From NCBI GenBank assembly GCA_021432635.1, contig MU270047.1:186001-250000 (forward strand): a stretch of DNA of 64,000 nt, read 5' to 3'. The notes beneath the pieces are model-generated. The model had not been told where the DNA came from. It was given only the letters and a program-made list of their open reading frames with translations, and searched no databases. The DNA is from Thozetella sp. PMI_491 (Eukaryota; Ascomycota; Sordariomycetes; Chaetosphaeriales; Chaetosphaeriaceae). Both the position numbers and the translations under genes were made by a program. Of the stretch, positions 56,109-64,000 are shown one piece after another (the first letter of the stretch is position 1; each line of letters starts with the position of its first letter).

Positions 56109-58524
56109 GAAGTATATCGAATCGCGACCTTGAAGCTCCACGGGAGAGACGTGGGGAATCCGAGGCATAGCTGAGAGGGCTGTGCCATGTATACCCTCAA
56201 CTCTTAGCATTATGCATTTTAGCGAATGGCCTGGTCGGGAAGGTCAGCAAGGCGTTCGGGTGGCCGTGGTTGTGTAGAATATGCCACACAGGAATGTACA
56301 TAAGATGGAGTAACTTACACGAAGGCGGGGAAGACCTATGAGATTCGCGCTGTCAATAAATGCTCTCCCACCGCCACGTTTTGTCCTTGTACCGCGCGTG
56401 ATGTAGTATAGTCTTTGTTGGCGTGGTACAGAGCCGGGCGGATGCTGCAGCGTAGGCCTAGATCTTATGTCCGCGTTTCTGTGTCGGCTGATCGTGATGC
56501 CGTCTTCTTCTCGGGAATGTCAATAGAGAGTGGTCGGGCGTGAGACGGGCGTAAAATCCAATGTTGGTTGAGCCATTCTAGTGGCGCCTCTCCCGCTGGG
56601 TTACCTAGCCGCCTGGTCTGCCGTATAGGATCGATCCCAAGCGACATAACCTAGAGGTAGGGGTGCCTCGGCAATGGTGATCGAGCAGAAGCGCTTATCG
56701 TCACAATGCTATCATGTTGTCCATATACTAGGCCTCGGCCAGCTGAGAGCTCGATGCGCTATTGGGTTGCGACCCTCTCCGCCGCTCACATGGGCTCCGA
56801 TCCATCCCCGCAGGGAAATTTCGTTAGCTACGCGAGAGCCTCGGCGCGAGATAAAGAGAGAGAGAGGATGCTGTGTCGGCAGGACGGCAAATCAAGGTGC
56901 CGAGCGAAACCGGGAGCAAAGCTGGAGAGGTAGGTGTTGTTGAAGGCAGGCGGCGTCATCTGGCGGTGGCACAAATTCGGGTCGTGCTTATAAGCTGTGG
57001 CGTCAACCACACCGTTAGCGCAAGGTGCAAGTCCCGCAGTAGGGAGGAAAGGGGGCAAGGTGTAGGGTTGTTCTGCAGCATCGCTCTCGAAGATGTTGGC
57101 CGCGGCCAGAGGCGAGGACGAAGAAGACGAGGAGCTGTGGAGGTGGTTGTGTCTTGGCAGATCTGGGAAGATCGGCGATTCTCCTGGGGTGGTGGTGGTG
57201 CATCGGGAGAGCTTACCCACATCAACTTGAAAGCCCAGGGGTTACCCGTTGGTGTCGGTAAGCGCCCGAGCCTGCGAGGGTGCTGAAGAATCCTTTTTCC
57301 AAAGAAAAATCCCACAATTGGCTTGGAAAAGACGCCAGCAAGGTGAGGACAGCCTCGGGAGAGCCCGACATCACTGGTGAAGTTGGTGGTCCAGTCGCTT
57401 TCCCGTGCCGACTGGAGGGCTTGCAACAAAGCGTATGCGAAAGCTCGGTGCAAGGAGGACCCGTCAGCGCCGCGGCGACAGAGGCGGGCTCGTGAGTTTA
57501 TTGACAAGAAAGCAAAAGAGAGGACGAGGTACAGACGAGGAGGACGAGAGAGAGAGGGAGAGAGAGGAGGAGGGGGATACAGGCCACCGGGAAGGAGGCA
57601 TTGGGCTGGGCGGTGTTGGTTTCGATTTGTGAGCAGGATGGGAATCCGCTGGCCCTCGAGCAACTGGACGGGAAAGCGAACAAAGGTTGCCCCACCTTCG
57701 GCGCCCCAGGCATCACGCACAGGGGACCGACTAGATCCCTGAGCGAGCACCAAATCGCATCACCCAGGTCGGATGACGCACCGCCTCGCTCTCGTGTTGC
57801 AGGACAAGGGGAAAAAATGGACAAAAAACCGGGAGAGCCCAGAGTCATCGGAGGGGTCCATCACTCCCAGACGCTGGGTTTCGTCGGTTTGGAGCAAGAC
57901 TGGGCAAGCAATGCTGGAATTCTAAACGAGGAGAGCTCCCGTTGTGCTTTGGGGGTCGAATCCACATTGTCCAACGCCCACGCCTGAGGAAAATGGTCAG
58001 CAGTTCTTTCGTTGCTCGACTGACGAATCAGGTGCCGTACCGCAAACTTGGACTTAGACCAGTGGGGCCAACTTACAGACACACCACACACATGCCCGCT
58101 TCGACCCCGCCAAAAAAAAAAAAAAGGTAGCTTTGGCTGCGCGCGTCGACAAAGCTGCGGCGAGCGAGCATCGCAGCAAGTGCGACATTCCGAGAAAGCT
58201 CCCACTCGTCTGGTATTGGCGTCCCTCCTGTCCTGCATCTTCCCGAAGGCTCCGCCGGTCCCAGGCCTAGACAATAAAACCTCACTCGGCCCATCCTCTG
58301 AATAATCCGTGATCCTTTTTCCCAACCCCTCCCCTTCCCTCACCGCCCGGCCCGGCCCCACCTCGCCTCTGTCCCTGCCAGGAAGAGTGAGCTTTGCCCC
58401 CTTGCCTGCCCTGCCCTGCCCTAGGCCAGACCAGACCAGACCAGACCGGACGGTACCTGCTCGCGGCTTGCCAGGAGCAAGGCCTTGCCCAGCCGCTGGC
58501 TACCAGCGTTCTCCGGTCGTCCCC
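56109..58524. other. intergenic, EPL1 3' end and KAE1 upstream region
   Basis: About 2.4 kb without a supported gene. The part from 56850 to 57600 is purine-rich on the plus strand, with GAGAGA runs near 56860 and 57550. A 14-A run lies near 58111. The last 200 bp before KAE1 are C-rich and contain short tandem pentamers. Confidence 0.5.
58405..58450 (+). repeat. tandem pentamers in the KAE1 leader
   Basis: Three CCTGC units are followed by four CCAGA units directly upstream of the KAE1 start. They could be promoter or leader elements or simple slippage. Confidence 0.7.
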
Positions 58525-59592
58525 ATGGCGGCGCCCACTAAGAAGCGGCGCATCGCCCTGGGGTGCGAGGGCTCGGCCAACAAGCTGGGCATCGGCGTCA
58601 TCGAGCACTCGGACGCCTCGGACTCGGCCGTAGTGCTGTCCAATGTGCGGGACACATTCAACTCGCCGCCCGGCACCGGCTTCCTACCTAAAGATACGGC
58701 GCGGCACCACCGGGCTTTCTTCGTGCGGGTTGCCAAGCAGGCCCTTGCCGACGCCGGTGTGGGCGTCGCTGACATTGACTGCATATGCTACACCAAGGGT
58801 CCCGGCATGGGCGCTCCGTTGACCTCCGTCGCAGTCGCCGCGCGCACGCTCGCTCTCCTCTGGGGCAAGGAGCTCGTGGGCGTCAACCACTGCGTCGGCC
58901 ACATCGAAATGGGACGCACCATTACGGGCGCCGACAACCCGGTTGTGTTGTACGTGTCGGGCGGGAACTCGCAGGTCATTGCCTATGCTGAGCAGCGGTA
59001 CCGTATCTTCGGCGAGACGCTCGACATCGCCGTAGGGAACTGCCTAGACCGCTTCGCGCGGACGCTCAACATCCCCAACGACCCTGCGCCGGGCTACAAC
59101 ATCGAGCAGCTGGCCAAGAAGGGCGGCCGCGTCCTGCTGGACCTGCCTTACACGGTCAAGGGGATGGACTGCAGCTTCAGCGGGATCCTGGCGCGCGCCG
59201 ACGAGCTGGCGGCGCTGATGAAGGCGGGCGGCAAGGGGCCGGACGGGGAGCCGTTCGGGCCTGAGGACCTCTGCTTTAGCCTACAGGAGACGGTGTTTGC
59301 CATGCTGGTCGAGATAACAGAGCGGGCCATGGCCCATGTTGGCAGCTCCCAGGTGCTTATCGTCGGCGGTGTCGGTTCCAACGAGCGTCTACAGGAGATG
59401 ATGGGCTTGATGGCGGCAGAGCGTGGCGGAAGCGTCTATGCCACTGACGAGCGCTTCTGCATCGACAACGGCATCATGATCGCACATGCCGGCCTGCTCG
59501 CGTACGAGACGGGCTTCCGTACGCCACTCGAGGAGAGCACATGTACCCAGCGTTTCAGGACGGACGAGGTCTTTGTGCAGTGGCGAGATTGA
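58525..59592 (+). CDS. KAE1: Kae1/OSGEP, tRNA N6-threonylcarbamoyladenosine synthase (KEOPS)
   Basis: A single exon encodes 355 aa from ATG 58525. The frame is open further upstream, but only from a GTG and through a Pro/Arg-rich leader with no homology to Kae1. The ASKHA fold begins with [16 protein letters not shown]. The metal-binding HxxxH is His122/His126 in [11 protein letters not shown], followed by Tyr143 (LYVSGGNSQ) and Asp314 ([10 protein letters not shown]). Nucleotide-binding segments include [17 protein letters not shown] and [11 protein letters not shown]. Kae1 transfers the threonylcarbamoyl group to A37 of ANN-reading tRNAs as the catalytic subunit of the cytosolic KEOPS/EKC complex, with Bud32, Cgi121 and Pcc1. 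It converges on the AMPK beta gene. Confidence 0.95.
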   Translation: MAAPTKKRRIALGCEGSANKLGIGVIEHSDASDSAVVLSNVRDTFNSPPGTGFLPKDTARHHRAFFVRVAKQALADAGVGVADIDCICYTKGPGMGAPLTSVAVAARTLALLWGKELVGVNHCVGHIEMGRTITGADNPVVLYVSGGNSQVIAYAEQRYRIFGETLDIAVGNCLDRFARTLNIPNDPAPGYNIEQLAKKGGRVLLDLPYTVKGMDCSFSGILARADELAALMKAGGKGPDGEPFGPEDLCFSLQETVFAMLVEITERAMAHVGSSQVLIVGGVGSNERLQEMMGLMAAERGGSVYATDERFCIDNGIMIAHAGLLAYETGFRTPLEESTCTQRFRTDEVFVQWRD

Positions 59593-59913
59593 TACACGAA
59601 ACCAACACCCCGTAGGGCTTTTTTTTCGTAACCAAGAAGTAGTAAAAAAAAAAACATCGAAATCAGCTTGGTATGCCTGCGGAACGGTCCGATTACCGGG
59701 CATACATGAATCCCTATAGTAAACTCCGAAATATCGCTCAGGATCTTTTGCAGTCTGCCCTCAGCAGCCCGTCCCTGAATCCAGATGAGAGTAAAAGCCC
59801 AACCCTAAGTGACTTCACACAAAGTGGCGCTTGAACCACCAAGGTACACCGACTCCTGATTCCCTTTTGTCCAACCCACCCACGTTATATCCCTTTGCAC
59901 CGAGTCGATCCTC
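59593..59913. other. convergent 3' region, KAE1 / AMPK beta
   Basis: About 320 bp between converging stop codons, with T and A runs at 59619 and 59645 that may serve as 3'-end signals. No gene is seen. Confidence 0.55.
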
Positions 59914-61793
59914 CTAGGCCGTCTCGGTCGGCTTGTATATGATGGTCGTGACATACTACAGCGTGATATCAATATCCATGTATACAAATGCACCCAAGTC
60001 GGTAGAGACGAAGGGTGAGGTGTGAGTCGCGCCTAAAAGAGTGGTTCGCGGAGAGAGGGAAGGGAGGAAAGGGGAACGCCTGTATAGAGTCTCGAATGCG
60101 TACCTTTTGCTTATACCTCGTCGTGGCCGACACGGCCAGTATGTTGTTCTTGATGCTGCTTGTGGCCAGATGGTTGAGCACGGTATGGTTGGGCATGTTG
60201 AGAACGCTGTTGTCGTCCTTGAAAAGGGTGGCAGCGTTTAGGATTGGCTTGCCCAAGAAGCCGGGCAGGCTGGGTGGGGTGGGCAGCTTCTCGATCTCTT
60301 GTACGGCGGTCTGGTAAAGTTCGTAGTTATCCGTCTGGTCGAAGTCCCGTAGGTACGTCGGTAGGCCGTGTGAGAACATCTCGGAGCCGATGACAACCCG
60401 ATCCTTGGGCGCCTTGGGTTCGTCGTCGGGGCCGTCTGTGGGCTTGTCTACGTCCTTGGCCTCGGTGGCAGCCGGCTGCTTGGCGTCATCTGGGCTCACC
60501 TCGATGTAATTCACGAGGTTGTTACCAAAGTCAACGGTGGTCGGCAGGTCCGGCGACGTCTGCATCTGGCCGTCAACCAGGAAGCGGACATGATGGGTGC
60601 CGGGTAGTATGTGGATCGTGGCTGCGAATTCACCAGGTCGGCCGTCCCTGCGTCCCGGGGCTCCATGTTAGCGAGCGTTGCGTCAATGTGACTAATAGTA
60701 TCTGACAAGGACAGGCAGGAAGGCAGGCAGAAAGGGAGACGGGCAGAACGGGGGGGACGGGGAGCAGGGCAAATGAATGGGTGGGGGGCCTCAGGCTTCC
60801 TGTGGTCCAGCCGTGGGCTTGATCTGAGGTCAGGCAGCGCGGCTGATGGCACCAGGAAGGCACCTGCCCTGTCCCGTGACGAGGCGAGAAGAGGGTTTCC
60901 ATTTTACAAGCAGCACTTTCCACTCACACAGGATGCAGGCGCGTCTTGCGGTTCCACTGGAAGATGGTGCCCGTCACGTAGACCTTCTCGCCTCCGCGAA
61001 GCCACTCGAGGCGAGTCGGGACGGTGGGCCGAGTCTTGTCCACACGCAGCTCTTCGTTGTCATCGTCGTCTATGGTGGCCTGGCTTAGGCCCGACGAGCG
61101 GCGCGGCAGGTTCTGGTCCGAATCGAGCGAGCCGGCGTCGGCGAGAGGGTCGTCGAGGTCGGTGGGCGCGAGGATGGGCGACCCGGGCGTGTGGAGCTCT
61201 TCCTCGATGGGGAGGGGCATGCGGGGCGGCCGGGTGAGATAAGACATGTCCTGCAAGCTGCTGTTGGCCATGATGGCGGTGGCCGTCAGCTCGGAGAAGG
61301 GTGAGCGTGGTTCGGACGGCGAGCTCTGCGAGTTGTGGGCGTGGGAGCCGTGCGAGTTGGGAACGGCGACGGGCTGCGAGGCGGCGGGCACGGCAACGGC
61401 AGCAGTGGTGGTGGTGCCGGCGGTGGCGCCCTGCTGCGGGGGCTTGGCCACCTCGACAGGCCGGGTCGATGTCACGGAGCTGGCGGGGGTCGAGTTCGCC
61501 GAGCCGGAGGAGCCCGTATTGTTCAGCGAGGCGATCGACTTTGGCTGCAGCGACTTGAAGCGATGGGTGCTGGTGGTGCTGCTGCTTGGAGTCGAGGTGG
61601 TGCCTTGGACCTGGGCCAGCGACGGCTCGGGCGGAGCCGCGACTCGCTGGTTGTGCACGGGAATAGGGTGCCTGTTGTCGCGCCTCGCTGCCCCTCCTAC
61701 CTTGTGCTCATTTTGACCTTGGGATTGGGCTGACGATGAGGACGAAGGGGTTGTGGGTTTGGCAGCAGATGGTGCGGAGGGGTTGTTTCCCAT
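59914..61793 (-). CDS. GAL83: SNF1/AMPK beta subunit (Gal83/Sip2-like)
   Basis: Three exons, 61793-60928, 60647-60104 and 59955-59914, give 483 aa; introns are 280 and 148 bp. The N terminus MGNNPS carries an N-myristoylation signal as in Sip2. Residues about 10-260 are Ser/Thr/Pro/Ala-rich and disordered. The glycogen-binding (CBM48-like) domain spans about 265-345: TGTIFQWNRKTRLHPV joins DGRPGEFAATIHILPGTHHVRFLVDG at the first splice. The C-terminal ASC domain starts near 410 (LPTPPSLPGFLGKPIL) and ends, via the 14-codon last exon, in YVTTIIYKPTETA. The beta subunit bridges the Snf1 kinase and the gamma subunit and sets their location; the complex drives derepression of carbon-catabolite genes. 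The symbol is by family, as yeast has three paralogues. Confidence 0.94.
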
Positions 61794-62689
61794 CTTTGGA
61801 ATTTTTTTCCTCTTTTCTATTCGTTGTTTCCTGCCTCTGTCGCGGTCTCTTGCTCCTTTTTTTTTCCGGGGCTGGTGGTCTTTTTTTTCCTAGTCTCCTC
61901 TCCTCCTCTGGGGCCTGTCGTGAAGGCCTAGCTTGGAGCGGGTAAGACCTGTGCGGTAGGCGGCAAATGGCAGGCGACCTCTGGGGGATGCGTTCCAGGC
62001 TCCTAGTTCATATCGTAAACCGGAGAGTGGTCTCGTGGCTGCTCCCTAGTCTGGCGGTGAGGTTGGAACATGGCATGCACCCGTCTCAATGGGTCGCAGG
62101 GGCGAAGCGGGAGAGGGGCCAGCGCGATGCAGAAAGTTCTGGACGGCTCAATTGAAGGTGAGGTTGACGCCAGGAAGAGCTTCGAAAGAATCAAGGTCGG
62201 TTGGAGCTGCCCCACCCCAAAAGGTTTATCGCATCCATCACATTGCGCTGCCGACGCCTGGCCGGCGACCCCTCTCCTCCTCACCAGCAGCCAGCGCAGC
62301 CGAACGCGCCAGCCGAGCCAGCCCCGCCCACCTTTGAACAGAGGCGGTTCGGCCTGAGACCTCACATAATATTTGCCACCACGTGCTTTTCTCGCAACCT
62401 CCTCGTCCTCTATTTCCTGTAACAACTTCGCAGTCCCGGGCAGCTGGAGGCCCGTGCAACCCTTGCGCTCCTTCCTCCCTCTCCACGAATGATTTTCCAC
62501 TACTGCCGGCTCCTCAGCCTCATCACCTATCGCTGCTACAAGCCTCGGCCTGCTGAATTCACTACTAACAACTCCGTGTGAAAACATCCCCTCCGGTGCC
62601 CGAGCCCCCGACTCGGTCGACATACGAAAATTCCAGGTGTATCTCCCACTTTTGCTCTCTCTCCATTTGCTGTCAGACTGTCGGCAATC
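61794..62689. promoter_or_regulatory. divergent promoter region, AMPK beta / SPT4
   Basis: About 900 bp between divergent starts. Next to the AMPK beta start the plus strand has T-rich runs (61801-61890), so the beta transcript leader is A-rich there. No gene is seen. Confidence 0.5.
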
Positions 62690-63202
62690 ATGTCTGACAA
62701 CTATGTTGCGCCTGGCCAACAGCGCTACCTGCGTGCCTGCATGGTCTGCTCCATCGTCATGACCTACGCTGTTTGTCCCCCCTCCCCCCCCAATCCTTGA
62801 TTTATCCCTTGCTATACCACTATAGACAGAGGACCGGACGATGCTGACCATCGCTGCAGCGTTTCCGAGATGAGGGCTGCCCCAACTGCGAGGAATTCCT
62901 CCACCTCCAGGGCTCTCAAGAGCAGATCGAGAGTTGCACGTCGCAGGTCTTCGAGGGTCTCATCTCGCTCGCCACACCGAGCAAATCCTGGGTGGCTAAG
63001 TGGCAACGTCTCGACGGCTACGTCCGCGGCGTCTATGCCACCAAGGTATCGGGACAGCTGCCCGACGATGTCCGCACCGCCATCGAGGAAGAATACCGCA
63101 TACAGTACATCCCGTGAGTCTTCTCTGACCTGCTGTATCGCCAGAGCAAATAACTGACAAGACACGTACAGCCGGGATGGCAGTGCTGTCGAGGTGGATT
63201 AG
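62690..63202 (+). CDS. SPT4: transcription elongation factor Spt4
   Basis: Three exons, 62690-62770, 62860-63113 and 63172-63202, give 121 aa, the usual length for Spt4. The zinc-binding cysteines are Cys17 and Cys20 (CMVC) and Cys34 and Cys37 (CPNC); they lie on opposite sides of the first intron (89 bp, GTTTGT donor, GCTGAC branch, CAG acceptor). The second intron is 58 bp with a GTGAGT donor. The core [23 protein letters not shown] is typical of the family. Spt4 pairs with the NGN domain of Spt5 to form the DSIF clamp on RNA polymerase II and supports processive elongation, including through repeats and heterochromatin. The first donor is non-consensus but the join keeps the cysteine spacing. 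Confidence 0.94.
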
Positions 63203-63551
63203 GCGTAGGAGATGAAAAGACTTTATTTCAGGAATCACGGAGTTCTAAACGGGACGGGAGTTAGACGGCATTTCTAGAGCTGATTTCATGGCCCTATTTA
63301 GCGAAAAATTTGACGATTCTATTCTACAGACGCCGCCCGCTGTGCTGCCGTCTCTCCTCTGTTGGACCAATTAGCCCCCTCTTTGAATGGAATGCGCCAA
63401 GCTTGCCTGCCTCCCGGCCGTGGTATCATGAACAGTACTAATAGCAGTTGCCTCCCAAACGCCATATTCCGAGTTGTACCATGCGCGTGAGGGCGCGCCT
63501 TGCCTTGCCAGGCCATGCCTTCCTCCCTGTACGCCCCTCCCAGCTGCTCTC
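63203..63551. other. convergent 3' region, SPT4 / right-edge gene
   Basis: About 350 bp between converging stop codons. No gene is seen. Confidence 0.55.
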
Positions 63552-64000
63552 CTAAAATCTCATCTTCTTGCTTGGCCCCTGGCCGGACTCCCGTGTCCTC
63601 TTCCGCTCGTTGCGTTCCATCTCTTCCTTCATGATTCTCTCCGCCTCGCTCATCTTCTTGGGTTGGGCTACCATGACCTTCTTCTTCTCACCCGCAAACG
63701 CGTTCTTGAAGGCGTTCTTGGGTTGCGGCTTGCTGAGCCCACCGAACTTCAGGGAGAGCGGCTTGGCTGGCGCCTTGGTGGCCTCGCTGGCGGGCAGATC
63801 CATGCCATCTCCCGCCTGCTTGCCGAATTCAGTCTTTGGGGCGCTCTCTGTCGCTTGGGACTTGACCACCTCCCCCTCGCCTTGGCTCTGTGCGGCCGAG
63901 AGCTTGGGAGGTTCGTCGGTCGGGAGCGCTGGCTTTTTACCGAAGGAAAGGCTGATTTTCTCGCCCTCCTGTCGCTTCAGGGTGCGATCCTCGTTTTCTC
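63552..64000 (-). CDS. 3' end of an unrecognised gene, cut by the window edge
   Basis: The last 148 codons of a minus-strand frame are present, open to the window edge with no start; an internal GTG at 63869 is not the real start. The visible part is charged and disordered. Two related short motifs occur, ISLSFGKKP and PLSLKFGGLSKP, spaced by about 60 residues. A basic helix (PKKMSEAERIMKEEMERNERKRTRE) follows and the protein ends PSKKMRF. The pattern suggests a nuclear RNA- or chromatin-associated protein, but I cannot assign a family. It is convergent with SPT4. Confidence 0.7.
   Translation of the reverse strand, partial: ENEDRTLKRQEGEKISLSFGKKPALPTDEPPKLSAAQSQGEGEVVKSQATESAPKTEFGKQAGDGMDLPASEATKAPAKPLSLKFGGLSKPQPKNAFKNAFAGEKKKVMVAQPKKMSEAERIMKEEMERNERKRTRESGQGPSKKMRF

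Noticed and set aside
56956-57753. 265-codon minus-strand frame
   Set aside because: Low-complexity Pro/Arg/Ser composition, no conserved segment and no supporting splice sites.
58309-58524. Upstream in-frame extension of KAE1
   Set aside because: It begins with GTG, encodes a Pro/Arg-rich stretch and has no counterpart in Kae1 proteins, which start directly at the ASKHA fold.
1-64000. CRISPR arrays, prokaryotic operons, phage or secondary-metabolite clusters
   Set aside because: No regularly spaced repeats, no ribosome-binding-site-led operons and no polyketide/NRPS or similar enzymes; all supported genes are eukaryotic housekeeping or regulatory genes.

Overview
The window is nuclear DNA of a filamentous ascomycete, most likely a sordariomycete and possibly of the Chaetomiaceae/Sordariales type (the lineage is inference). 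The support is many short introns of about 54-100 bp with GTAAGT/GTGAGT-like donors and CTAAC/CTGAC branch sites, GC-rich codon use, long pyrimidine-rich leaders, and a set of fungal housekeeping genes. There are no prokaryotic operons, CRISPR arrays, rRNA genes, convincing tRNA genes or intact transposons. One assembly gap (150 N) lies at 39726-39875.

Layout. 0-8 kb: a candidate small two-exon membrane protein gene (-), then a 1780-residue Hsp90-like/sacsin-type ATPase protein with a zincin-like C-terminal motif (-). 8-11 kb: two tandem mitochondrial redox genes (+), AIM32-like and CYC2-like. 11-22 kb: a divergent membrane-traffic pair, the NEO1-type P4 flippase (-) and SEC16 (+). 22-25.5 kb: HUS1 checkpoint clamp subunit (-) and a RING-variant protein (-). 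26.8-32.2 kb: ES2/DGCR14 splicing protein (+), COQ8/ABC1 kinase (+) and RRP36 (-). 33-38.1 kb: an FCP1-like phosphatase-domain protein (+), eEF1B-gamma (-) and mitochondrial ribosomal protein uS9m (+). 38.1-52.4 kb: a gene-poor stretch rich in homopolymers, holding one regulator-like gene of unknown function at 45747-47066. 52.4-56.1 kb: calcineurin B (-) and EPL1 of NuA4 (+). 58.5-63.2 kb: KAE1 (+), the SNF1/AMPK beta subunit (-) and SPT4 (+). The right edge carries the 3' end of an unrecognised gene (-).

Exon structures were rebuilt by hand. For each spliced gene the exon lengths sum to a multiple of three, and the joins restore family-conserved residues where the family is known. The genes are mostly independent housekeeping functions rather than a pathway cluster. 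Adjacent pairs with related roles are AIM32/CYC2 (mitochondrial redox), NEO1/SEC16 (secretory membranes) and eEF1B-gamma/uS9m (translation). No clear new multi-gene system is visible. The best leads are the ATPase-zincin fusion, the candidate small gene at the left edge, the unknown gene set in unusually long non-coding flanks, the overlapping upstream ORF of CYC2, and an inverted-CCAAT palindrome cluster.
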